Shown here: positions 1-6,321 of the stretch, one piece after another
Layout: every line of letters begins with the position of its first letter
Numbering within the stretch: the first letter of the stretch is position 1
NCBI GenBank assembly: GCA_021818125.1
Contig: JAKAFG010000124.1
Coordinates: forward strand, 1 to 6,321
Source of the DNA: Pseudomonadota bacterium
Lineage (GTDB): Bacteria > Pseudomonadota > Gammaproteobacteria > Acidithiobacillales > Acidithiobacillaceae
Direction: 5' to 3'
Length of the DNA stretch: 6,321 nucleotides
Translations under genes and position numbers: made by a program
The notes under the pieces: model-generated
Databases searched by the model: none
Told to the model about the DNA's origin: nothing
Seen by the model: the letters and a program-made list of their open reading frames with translations, nothing else

Positions 1-3
1 TTC

Positions 4-30
4 ATAACGGCACATGGCATTAAAACTTGA
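4..30 (-). promoter_or_regulatory. Sigma-28 (FliA) flagellar late-gene promoter candidate
   Basis: On the minus strand TCAAGTTT (30-23) matches the enteric FliA -35 box TAAAGTTT at 7 of 8 bases. After exactly 11 bases, GCCGTTAT (11-4) matches the -10 box GCCGATAA at 6 of 8. Total 13 of 16 with the canonical spacer. It starts five bases after the stop of the giant glycosyltransferase gene and points out of the left edge. With flgL at the other end, it predicts a late flagellar gene, most likely flagellin, just downstream. Base matches are seen directly; function is inferred. Confidence 0.65.
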
Positions 31-40
31 GCCTCTCAAG
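22..40 (-). terminator. Weak intrinsic terminator-like hairpin at the end of the glycosylation operon
   Basis: Minus-strand CTTGAG, loop AGG, CTCAAG, then TTTT. The six-pair stem has three G-C pairs and a three-base loop, and contains the TGA stop of the giant gene. Stem and T-run are short for an efficient terminator. The 3' arm and T-run are also the -35 box of the sigma-28 candidate, so the symmetry may be a by-product of that site. Confidence 0.25.
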
Positions 41-3000
41 GCAACCACGCCTGCAACCAGTCATCGAGGCGATCTTCCAGCATCCAGCGTGCCCGCACCT
101 GATCGCGCAGAGCGTCGCCGGCGGCGGCAAGCGCTGTCCGATCCGAGATGGCCTCCCGGATTGCCTTCATCCAGTCGCGATACCGGTTGGCTACTCGCCA
201 GACCGGGAAATCTCCTTGATAAGGCGTGATATCCGAGCAGACCACGGGAAAGCCCAGCACGCCGTATTCCAGTATCCGCAGATGGCTCTTGGCGTCGTTA
301 AAGGGGTTTGCTTCCAGCGGCGCGATGGCCAGATCCAGATCGAGGCTGGCCAGTTTGGCGGGATACTGCGGCAATGGTACGCCGGGGTGAAATTCATGCA
401 CATAAGGGCGCAGGGCCTCGGGACAGAGCCCGAAAAACACCCATTCCACCGCGTTGGCGAGATCACGCACCACGTCGGCCACCAACTCCAGATCGCCCGT
501 ATGCCCTACCCCTCCGGCCCAGCCGACACGCGGCTTGGCACCACCACGGCGACGCGGTAGCAGGCCGCCCCAGACCGCCCGTTCGACACAGTTGGGCTGT
601 ACGCGCACTTCATCGCTGAAGCCTTTGTAGGCCTGCGCCAGCGGTTCGGTAGCCACCACCAGACGATCACAAAGGCCCGCCGCCTTGCGGAAACGCTTGG
701 CGATGTCTTTGTGAATCTGTCCCTTGTGTACGCTTTTTACGGGCAAATTAGTGATAAGGTCGTCAATCTCGAAGACGCGGAAGGCTTTATGGAGGCGCTT
801 GTGGCGCTCCAGCGCTTCTATTTGCGGCCATTCCATCTGCCGCTGGAGGACGATACTGTCGGGGGAAAATCGCTCCATCTCCGCTGGCTCGAAGATACGC
901 ATGGTCTCCCAGCCCTGCACCTTTCCGGCCGCTCGCAGCGCCCGCATGGGCGAGATGATGCGGTATTCACCGCAGCCCTCACGGTCGGCGGGATGGACGA
1001 GGATGCGCGGGCGCGGTCGCCATTCCGGGTCCCAAGTCAGAGCCGCCTGATCTTCCAGGAGGAAGTCGGTGCTGGCGAGACTCAGATGCCGGTTGTAGGC
1101 CGGATCGAAGGCGAGTTGCGGCAGCCAGCGCGCATAAAAGGCGTTTTTTTCGGCGGCGAAACGGGCCAGTTTATCTTTATCCGCTTTTTGCTCCACCGCG
1201 CCTTTCTGACTGGCGGAGCCTTCGTGCAGCAACATGGCCCAGGGTGTCCAGACAATTTTATGCCCTGCCTCACGGACTTTCAGACAAAGATCAATATCGT
1301 TGTAGGACACTTTGAACTGCTGCTCGTCGAGTCCGCCCACCTCTTGATACAGCGACTTGGATATGAGCAAACAAGCGCCAGTCACCGCCGAGTAATTCTG
1401 AGTGAGCATGGCACGACCAAAATAACCACGATCCTCTGGCACATGGCCGATAAAGGGATGCTCTGCAGGCCCCTTCACTCCCAAAATCACCCCGGCATGC
1501 TGAATTTTGCCGTCAGGATAGAGCAACTTGGCACCCACGATACCCACTTCCGGGCGCAGAGCGTGGCTGACCATTTCGTCCAGCCAGTCCTCGTGCAGAG
1601 CCGCCGTGTCATTATTAAGCAGCAGGATATAATCGCCATGCGCCGCATCCACAGCCATATTATTCATGGCCGAGAAGTTGAAGGCGCCGGGATAGCGCAG
1701 CACCCGCAAGCGCCCGCCCATGCTTTCTTCCTGCGCCGTCAGCATATCCAGATAAGTACGGGTTTCTGCATCGTCACTATCATTATCAATAATCAGAACT
1801 TCATAAGCCGGATAACGGGTTTTTTCGATCAGAGATTCGATACAACGCTGTAAAAAACCCAGTTGATTGCGGGTGGGGATGACGATGGAAACCAACGGGG
1901 TAGCACCAAGCGGATAACGCACCCGGAAAGAAGGCGGAAATGGTCCGGGCTGCACTTCTGCAGGGATTTGCAATCGCTCGAAATGGCGGACCAAAGCCTG
2001 CCGCCCCGCCTCCAGAATCTCCGGCACCGATTTGCGGCAATGACTGCTCCCCTGGTGGCGGTGGTAAAGCACTTCGGGAATATGGCCGATACCCGCATCT
2101 CCCACCCGTTCCCAGGCGCGCAGGAGGAAATCATAATCCTCGGCACCATCAGCCTGCGGATCAAAGCCATCGAGGGCGTCAAAGAGCGTCTTTTTAATGA
2201 GCATCAGGCCACCGATATAGGGCAGACTACGCAGGTAATCGAGATTAAAATCGGGTTTACAGTGGGGGTTGACGTGCTCGCCTTCTGCAGTGAGGGAGTC
2301 TTCGTCGGTGTAGATAATCTGCCATTCAGGATGATTCTGGATGGATTGGGCAAGGCGGAACGTGGCATCGGGGGCGAGTTCGTCACCGGCGTCCAGGACG
2401 GCGAGCCAGTCGGTATCCATCTCAGCACGGGTAATGTTTATGCTGACCACAGGATCATTCCCGGCGGCTATCGCCCCCACTCGTGCCGGCAACCATTGCT
2501 GCGACAGGCTGGCGTGCGTGGCCTGCGCGGAAGCCTCGCGACCGTTCTCCATCACCAGCAGAGAAACGACCGTCGAGGAGGTACCATTCGCAAGCGCTTG
2601 CTGAGCCCACAAGCTTTCTTGAGGGGACCAGCGCTGTGCGGCCAACCACGGCAGCAGCGGTCCCAACGGCCGGAGACATTCATGACCAGTCGTATCCTCC
2701 ACCACAAAACCGGCACGCTCCGTAACCACTGCAAATAATCTCTCGATGGCATGGGCCAGCGTGCCATCGACCTGGCCGGACTCTTCCTCAAAGTCTTCGG
2801 GCTTCAGGTCCAGGGCCAGCAATGGAGCAAGAGCCTGCGCGCGCGCCCAGAACATGCTGCCCGCGAAAAAACCGTAGCGTCGCGGATCTACCATGATCCC
2901 CAGCCGGTCCATCAGCGGGCCGACTCGCGGACGATTCGCATCCTTAACCATCTCCAAGGGTAACCAGAATCCCGCCGGCCCGATCATCCCAACCCGCTGC

Positions 3001-4493
3001 GCACTGGTGAACCGCTCGCGAACGTGGGCCACCACCGATGGCGCCAATAAATTATCCAGCAAATCGCGACGCCAGCGATCGCCATCCCCATGGGACAGGA
3101 AGTCAACATGAATCTGCTCCGGCTTCATTTGCCGCAAATGCGGGGACTTCTTGCTGTGAATAAGCAGCAAGTATTCGTGACCGGCGCTTATAGCTGCCTT
3201 GGCCAGCGCCAGTCGCGGCGCGATATCGCGACCCCGGTTAGGCCGCACGAAAATTTGCGCCGAAGGAAACCGCTGGGAGATTCTTGACACCAGCGATTCC
3301 GCAGGTTCGGTCACGGAAACATAGAGGTTAAAATCTTCGCCCAGACTAGACAATGCATCGGCAATCTCATCCCAGATTTCGACATAAAAAAGATGCAGTA
3401 TGACGGCCGTCTGGCTTTTTCGCAGGGGACCGAAGTAACAAGATTCAATGGGCGCTACACTTTCAATTTTGGCACCAATGGCCGGATTAAATGGGACAGT
3501 CTCAACAGTATGCGGAATATTGATCGAAGCAGACTTTAGTTGGTGCAGAAATTGGGGGAAGCGCGGACTCGTCATGGCTGTACTGTTCTGAATCACTTCC
3601 GACGGGTACTGTGGTTTGAGTAGCATGGCGCTGCACAAATCGTCGAGCGACCGAAGTTCAAAGAAATCCTCGAAAGGACGAGGCGTGATGCGCATAGCAT
3701 CGACTCGACGCTCGATGGGAATACCGAGCAGGGCGACCTCGCGACTTGCGCCAAATATATTGCGAGAGAGTTTTTTCCAGTTATATGGGTTAAAGGCATC
3801 CACGACGTGCGCAAAAACTACATAGCCGAACTGCCGTAGGCGTTTGAGCGTTTGGGCTCCCGAGTCGACGGAGTTGCATTCCGCATAGATGACGGGCCGA
3901 TATTTGAACAACAGATCTCTTGCACCCTTGAGCACTGCGCTTTCCATGCCCTCGACATCAATCTTGATCAGCGCCGGCGCACCGGCGAGTTGCAGTCTAT
4001 CGAGGGTGATGGCCCGAATTTGAATGCTCGTACCGCTCGCCTGGCCAGATACGGTATTTCCCCGTATATCGATCGCTGCGCTGCCGAAGCTGGAGGCAGC
4101 AGAAGCATCAATCGCCTCAAGTTCGAGGATTCCGGGTGTGGCCGCCGCGGCTGCGTGTATCAGGTTGGCTTGCCCAACCTGATTGTCCATGACATTGCGC
4201 TGCAGAACACTGAAAGAAGCCGGCTGAGCCTCAATTGAATAGACGTGCCCGGTTGTTCCTACATGGTCGGCGAATGCCAGAGTGTGGGTGCCCACATAGG
4301 CACCGACATCAATTACGGTAGCACCGCGCTCGACGAATTGGAGCATGAATGTGATCTCGTTCCACGCCCATTCACCGTACTCCAACAATGAACGGGTAGC
4401 TGCGCCGACGTCGTTTTTGAAAACATGCAGGTTTCCTGACCTGGTGGGTGTTCGCTTGGTCCATTGCAGCACTGAATCGGCATTAGAATTCAT
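36..4493 (-). CDS. Five-module FkbM methyltransferase / RgpF / GT2 / GT2 / GT-B glycosyltransferase (1485 aa)
   Basis: Probable cytoplasmic multifunctional enzyme that assembles and methylates a surface glycan. Modules by residue: (1) about 40-265, FkbM-type SAM-dependent O-methyltransferase, with SAM motif VIDVGAYVGTHT at 60-71 and IKIDVEGMES at 176-185. (2) About 350-610, RgpF-like (rhamnan synthesis F) domain, with VILHLFY at 364, NRGRDI at 419, HSKKSPH at 446 and FFAGSMFWAR at 542. (3) About 641-830, GT2 whose nucleotide-binding N-terminal part is short and degenerate, keeping DAGDEL at 701 and EDYDFLLR at 785. (4) About 866-1095, intact GT2, with VSIVIPTRN at 868, LLLNND at 957 and NDIDLCL at 1065. 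(5) About 1160-1480, GT-B of GT4 type, with CGEYRI at 1174, VGWAGG at 1323 and LRILEYGVLGFPVV at 1405. No signal peptide or membrane segment is seen. The start is set by an ATG overlapping the upstream stop by four bases and by AAAGGA six bases before it, so the two genes are probably translationally coupled. Sugar specificity cannot be read from sequence. Flagellin as target is inferred from the neighbours; O-antigen or capsule is the alternative. Confidence 0.95.
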   Translation of the reverse strand: MNSNADSVLQWTKRTPTRSGNLHVFKNDVGAATRSLLEYGEWAWNEITFMLQFVERGATVIDVGAYVGTHTLAFADHVGTTGHVYSIEAQPASFSVLQRNVMDNQVGQANLIHAAAAATPGILELEAIDASAASSFGSAAIDIRGNTVSGQASGTSIQIRAITLDRLQLAGAPALIKIDVEGMESAVLKGARDLLFKYRPVIYAECNSVDSGAQTLKRLRQFGYVVFAHVVDAFNPYNWKKLSRNIFGASREVALLGIPIERRVDAMRITPRPFEDFFELRSLDDLCSAMLLKPQYPSEVIQNSTAMTSPRFPQFLHQLKSASINIPHTVETVPFNPAIGAKIESVAPIESCYFGPLRKSQTAVILHLFYVEIWDEIADALSSLGEDFNLYVSVTEPAESLVSRISQRFPSAQIFVRPNRGRDIAPRLALAKAAISAGHEYLLLIHSKKSPHLRQMKPEQIHVDFLSHGDGDRWRRDLLDNLLAPSVVAHVRERFTSAQRVGMIGPAGFWLPLEMVKDANRPRVGPLMDRLGIMVDPRRYGFFAGSMFWARAQALAPLLALDLKPEDFEEESGQVDGTLAHAIERLFAVVTERAGFVVEDTTGHECLRPLGPLLPWLAAQRWSPQESLWAQQALANGTSSTVVSLLVMENGREASAQATHASLSQQWLPARVGAIAAGNDPVVSINITRAEMDTDWLAVLDAGDELAPDATFRLAQSIQNHPEWQIIYTDEDSLTAEGEHVNPHCKPDFNLDYLRSLPYIGGLMLIKKTLFDALDGFDPQADGAEDYDFLLRAWERVGDAGIGHIPEVLYHRHQGSSHCRKSVPEILEAGRQALVRHFERLQIPAEVQPGPFPPSFRVRYPLGATPLVSIVIPTRNQLGFLQRCIESLIEKTRYPAYEVLIIDNDSDDAETRTYLDMLTAQEESMGGRLRVLRYPGAFNFSAMNNMAVDAAHGDYILLLNNDTAALHEDWLDEMVSHALRPEVGIVGAKLLYPDGKIQHAGVILGVKGPAEHPFIGHVPEDRGYFGRAMLTQNYSAVTGACLLISKSLYQEVGGLDEQQFKVSYNDIDLCLKVREAGHKIVWTPWAMLLHEGSASQKGAVEQKADKDKLARFAAEKNAFYARWLPQLAFDPAYNRHLSLASTDFLLEDQAALTWDPEWRPRPRILVHPADREGCGEYRIISPMRALRAAGKVQGWETMRIFEPAEMERFSPDSIVLQRQMEWPQIEALERHKRLHKAFRVFEIDDLITNLPVKSVHKGQIHKDIAKRFRKAAGLCDRLVVATEPLAQAYKGFSDEVRVQPNCVERAVWGGLLPRRRGGAKPRVGWAGGVGHTGDLELVADVVRDLANAVEWVFFGLCPEALRPYVHEFHPGVPLPQYPAKLASLDLDLAIAPLEANPFNDAKSHLRILEYGVLGFPVVCSDITPYQGDFPVWRVANRYRDWMKAIREAISDRTALAAAGDALRDQVRARWMLEDRLDDWLQAWLP

Positions 4494-5797
4494 GATTTTT
4501 CCTTTGGCTGATCTTCACATATCTGTTCGATTGCCCAAAGCACGTCGCTGGAAGACATCAATAGACAATACCAACCATTGGGACAGCATCGAGGCGAAAA
4601 GCACGGCGAACAGTGTGTAGGTCGATGCAAGCCCAAAACATTGGGACCATGGGCGACCCATTCCTCGACATTGGTGTATCCACCAATGATCTCGACGACA
4701 CGATGCCCACGCAGAGCGACTGCATGGGTAGTTCCCGTGTCATTGCCGACATAGACGTCAGAGGAATCAATTACCCACGCAGCATACTGCGTCAGCGGAA
4801 GAGGGGACTGCATGGCGGCGCCAGTTTCACGCGCTAGCCGTTCAATATCCTCGCGATCATTGGGCGCCCCGAGAAAAATCGGCATATGACCACACTGCAT
4901 GAGCAGGCGGGCAAGATCGATCCAACTTTGCCTAGGCCACTGCTTGGACGGCACTGAGCCGCTTGGGCAAAGAACCACGCGCAACGGCCCCACTGGTAAC
5001 GCAGGCGCATTCTCACATTCTGTGCTAGAAATTCTTTCGACCAGCAAGTGCAACTGTCGTTCATGCGGAATGTCTGCTCCGACATATGGCAGCCGGTAGT
5101 CTGCAATGGGATCATAGGCGGCGGTCAACAAGCTGCCAACTGAGAATACGATTTCTCGGGCATCGCGCTCGACCCTGAAATCGATTGCAAGATCGAAGCG
5201 GCTCTCGGGTAGCGTGACCTCGGCATGCACACCACCGTGCCCGACTCCCCCATATGAAAAGACATCAAGTGTCACACAGTGCGCGAATCCGGCGTCCTGG
5301 AAAACTTCACGGGTAAATGATGCACAGAAGATCGTGAAGTCCGCCTTGGGAAATTTTTGCCTCAATCGATCTAGCGCAGACAGGGATAGATAGACGTCAC
5401 CTATATGATCAAGTTTGATGACCGCGATCTTGCGTACCAAGTTGGCATCAATGATTTCGGAGGCGATGACACGGGCGCCACCTGGGCTCAATGCAGGCAA
5501 TGGTCGTCCATGCAGGCTTTGTACGCGCAGACGGTGATCGGCGATGCCACGATGAGCACTAGCTCTCGCGGCGTGGAACAGGGGATTATGGTCAATGAAG
5601 CAGTCCGGGTGTGCTTGCCGGTATTTACTGACCGAAAATATTGCGCTTGGGTCGCGCCTTTCCTTATGTCCGAACTCGCACCAATGGTAAAGTGGATCGA
5701 CGCCTGATGCTGCGACGTCTGGATTACGCTGCAGGTACCACATGTCGTCGAAAAGCCCTGACTTTCTGATCCACTCTCTTTCGTATGAATGATGCAT
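4490..5797 (-). CDS. GT9 (heptosyltransferase-like) glycosyltransferase with N-terminal repeat module (435 aa)
   Basis: Residues about 122-425 form a GT-B fold of family GT9, which usually moves ADP-heptose onto an acceptor (LPS core, or protein in some bacteria). Visible motifs: IKLDHIGD at 127-134, whose last Asp matches the catalytic Asp13 of E. coli WaaC; CPSGSVPSKQWP at 277-288, with the conserved Lys at 285; GNDTGTTH at 351-358; and a C-terminal cysteine group (C396, C399, C405, C411) of the pattern seen in many GT9 proteins. Residues about 8-85 are not GT9. They hold a repeat known from large bacterial glycosyltransferases (SGLFDDMWYL, NPDVAASGVDPLYHW), with a second, more diverged copy from about 55. 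This is probably an accessory module. The start is the first ATG after an in-frame stop at 5855-5857 and has GGAG five bases upstream. The stop overlaps the next gene as ATGA. The position next to flgL suggests flagellin glycosylation, but LPS or O-antigen synthesis remains possible. GT9 membership is very likely; the substrate is not known. Confidence 0.93.
   Translation of the reverse strand: MHHSYEREWIRKSGLFDDMWYLQRNPDVAASGVDPLYHWCEFGHKERRDPSAIFSVSKYRQAHPDCFIDHNPLFHAARASAHRGIADHRLRVQSLHGRPLPALSPGGARVIASEIIDANLVRKIAVIKLDHIGDVYLSLSALDRLRQKFPKADFTIFCASFTREVFQDAGFAHCVTLDVFSYGGVGHGGVHAEVTLPESRFDLAIDFRVERDAREIVFSVGSLLTAAYDPIADYRLPYVGADIPHERQLHLLVERISSTECENAPALPVGPLRVVLCPSGSVPSKQWPRQSWIDLARLLMQCGHMPIFLGAPNDREDIERLARETGAAMQSPLPLTQYAAWVIDSSDVYVGNDTGTTHAVALRGHRVVEIIGGYTNVEEWVAHGPNVLGLHRPTHCSPCFSPRCCPNGWYCLLMSSSDVLWAIEQICEDQPKEKS
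4500..4505 (-). promoter_or_regulatory. Ribosome binding site of the giant glycosyltransferase gene
   Basis: AAAGGA on the minus strand lies six bases before the ATG at 4493, inside the last codons of the GT9 gene. It supports this start and reinitiation across the ATGA overlap (4490-4493). Confidence 0.6.
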
Positions 5798-5802
5798 ACA
5801 GA

Positions 5803-5806
5803 CTCC
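5803..5806 (-). promoter_or_regulatory. Ribosome binding site of the GT9 gene
   Basis: GGAG on the minus strand sits five bases before the ATG at 5797. No other ATG, GTG or TTG lies in frame between this ATG and the upstream in-frame stop at 5855-5857, so together they fix the start and keep the whole N-terminal repeat module in the protein. Confidence 0.6.
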
Positions 5807-5944
5807 GGAAACCGACTGACCATGCTGCGCGGCATTACGGCCAGCACACCAATATCATTACGTAACAACCAGTTACAAAACTCATCACTCTATCTATGCG
5901 AACACATCTTTCGGCGACTTCTGGGCCGTAACACTCCGTTGAAA

Positions 5945-5972
5945 ATAGTAAAGCACCTAGGCTAACTAACAA
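5945..5972 (-). promoter_or_regulatory. Sigma-70-like promoter candidate for the two glycosyltransferase genes
   Basis: TTGTTA (5972-5967), 16 bases, then TACTAT (5950-5945) on the minus strand. Each box matches its consensus (TTGACA, TATAAT) at four of six. It would give a leader of about 140 bases before the GT9 ATG. The surrounding DNA is AT-rich, so chance matches are likely. An 11-base perfect palindrome with a one-base centre (AACTA/TAGTT, 5992-6002) lies about 20 bases upstream of the -35 box and could be an operator. Confidence 0.3.
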
Positions 5973-6036
5973 CGCAAAATTACCCACACATAACTATTAG
6001 TTCAGACCAGCGTGAGAATTATCATGGAAAAGGTCC

Positions 6037-6150
6037 TCAACATACTCCGCACTGACAATACGGTCCGATAAAGCATTCCACGAAACTGCCAACTTTCTTC
6101 ACACACTCTGGATAACGTCGGCCATACTCTTTCAGCTCATGCTCGCTCAT
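6037..6150 (-). CDS. Possible cysteine-rich micro-ORF after flgL (37 aa), unrecognised
   Basis: ATG at 6150 to TGA at 6037 would encode a 37-residue peptide starting MSEHELKEYG and ending YCQCGVC, with cysteines at 16, 26, 32, 34 and 37. I recognise no family. The first half is charged and could form a helix; the second half carries the cysteines. The frame stays open upstream to 6297, through the flgL end in another frame, so it may be a fragment of a longer or lost gene. Only GGG directly touching the ATG resembles a ribosome site, which is a poor signal. It could be chance in a spacer. Confidence 0.22.
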   Translation of the reverse strand: MSEHELKEYGRRYPECVKKVGSFVECFIGPYCQCGVC

Positions 6151-6185
6151 CCCACATAAATGTTGATATAGCCGCCCGTCCGCCC

Positions 6186-6321
6186 TCAAATATAGTTGAA
6201 CAAACTCAACCCCTGCACCTGCGCAAAGGCTTTTTGCGCCGCCTGCAACGCGGTGGTGCTTTGTTGAAACTGGGTAATCACTTGCGGGTAGCTGATATCA
6301 GCCAGGCTGCCCTGCGTGGTC
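6186..6321 (-). CDS. flgL: FlgL, flagellar hook-filament junction protein (C-terminal 44 residues, cut by window edge)
   Basis: Only the last 44 codons are present; the 5' part lies beyond the right edge. The peptide includes SLADISYPQVITQFQQ, STTALQAAQKAFAQ and the ending VQGLSLFNYI, then TGA at 6188-6186. This is the C-terminal D0 helix of flagellin-like proteins. The ending (aromatic Q-G-L-S-L-F-x-Y-I/L, no LLR) marks FlgL (HAP3) rather than FliC. The protein forms the junction between hook and filament outside the cell, and its terminal helix packs in the filament core. The gene usually ends an flgK-flgL pair and is read on the same strand as the glycosyltransferases here. I see no convincing terminator after the stop, so read-through into the downstream genes is possible. 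Confidence 0.88.
   Translation of the reverse strand, partial: TTQGSLADISYPQVITQFQQSTTALQAAQKAFAQVQGLSLFNYI

Larger units (their letters stand above)
5798..6185. other. Spacer of 388 bases between flgL and the GT9 gene
   Basis: AT-richer than the genes (about 44% GC over 5881-6180 by hand count). It holds the micro-ORF (6037-6150), the sigma-70-like candidate (5945-5972), the palindromes AACTATTAGTT (5992-6002) and TTACGTAA (5858-5865), and an inverted repeat GTAAC/GTTAC with a five-base loop (5862-5876). I see no tRNA, known RNA gene, insertion sequence end or strong terminator. Its length and composition fit a junction where the glycosylation genes were joined to the flagellar operon. Confidence 0.6.

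Noticed and set aside
1..20. ATG at 20 on the minus strand as start of a next gene
   Set aside because: It falls between the -35 and -10 boxes of the sigma-28 candidate, and the few visible codons do not resemble a flagellin start. Too little sequence to call a gene.
27..560. 177-codon open frame on the plus strand
   Set aside because: Antisense to the conserved GT-B C-terminal region; no recognisable domain.
711..1853. 380-codon open frame on the plus strand
   Set aside because: It lies wholly opposite the second GT2 domain and the start of the GT-B domain, whose motifs are unmistakable on the minus strand. Its translation shows no family I know; antisense open frames are common opposite GC-rich genes.
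1863..2738. 291-codon open frame on the plus strand
   Set aside because: Antisense to the RgpF end and first GT2 domain of the giant protein; no recognisable motif or upstream ribosome site.
5829..5843. Sigma-54-like GG-N10-GC spacing (TGGCC ... GC)
   Set aside because: The spacing fits, but the -12 element has CCGC in place of TTGC and the -24 element is incomplete.
5488..5868. Minus-strand frame starting with TTG at 5868, overlapping the GT9 start
   Set aside because: It runs through the GT9 N-terminal repeat module in another frame and has no recognisable content, while the GT9 frame carries clear motifs.
1..6321. tRNA, rRNA, CRISPR array, insertion sequence or phage attachment site
   Set aside because: No cloverleaf-like stretch, regularly spaced repeats, transposase motifs or terminal inverted repeats were seen in the gene-free parts; the rest is occupied by the two glycosyltransferase genes.

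Overview
The window is a stretch of a flagellated Gram-negative bacterial chromosome, most likely a proteobacterium. The sign is the C-terminal end of a FlgL-type hook-filament junction protein at the right edge, ending in the typical VQGLSLFNYI. Coding DNA is moderately GC-rich, with hand counts of about 61% in one sample of the large gene and about 44% in the spacer beside flgL. I cannot name a genus. All genes read on the minus strand, so the order of transcription runs from right to left.

Layout in transcription order: (1) 6321-6186, the last 44 codons of flgL. (2) 6185-5798, an AT-richer spacer of 388 bases with a possible cysteine-rich micro-ORF, a sigma-70-like promoter candidate, small palindromes and a weak sigma-28-like site. 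(3) 5797-4490, a 435-residue protein with a short N-terminal repeat module followed by a complete GT9 (ADP-heptose transferase-like) glycosyltransferase. (4) 4493-36, overlapping the previous stop by four bases, a giant 1485-residue protein with five modules in a row: FkbM-type methyltransferase, RgpF-like domain, degenerate GT2, intact GT2, and GT-B (GT4-like) glycosyltransferase. (5) Five bases after its stop, at 30-4, a close match to the FliA (sigma-28) flagellar late promoter with the exact 11-base spacer, pointing out of the left edge.

Taken together, this looks like a two-gene glycosylation cassette inserted between flgL and a late flagellar gene, probably a flagellin gene just outside the window. 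That is the same layout as the flagellin glycosylation island between flgL and fliC in Pseudomonas aeruginosa. The inferred job is to build a glycan on flagellin: the GT9 and the GT2 and GT-B modules add sugars, and the FkbM module O-methylates one. The target is inferred from position only. The same enzyme types also make O-antigen and capsule. The least ordinary items are the five-module fusion with its shortened first GT2 domain, the repeat module fused to GT9, and the terminator-like hairpin whose 3' arm doubles as the -35 box of the sigma-28 site.
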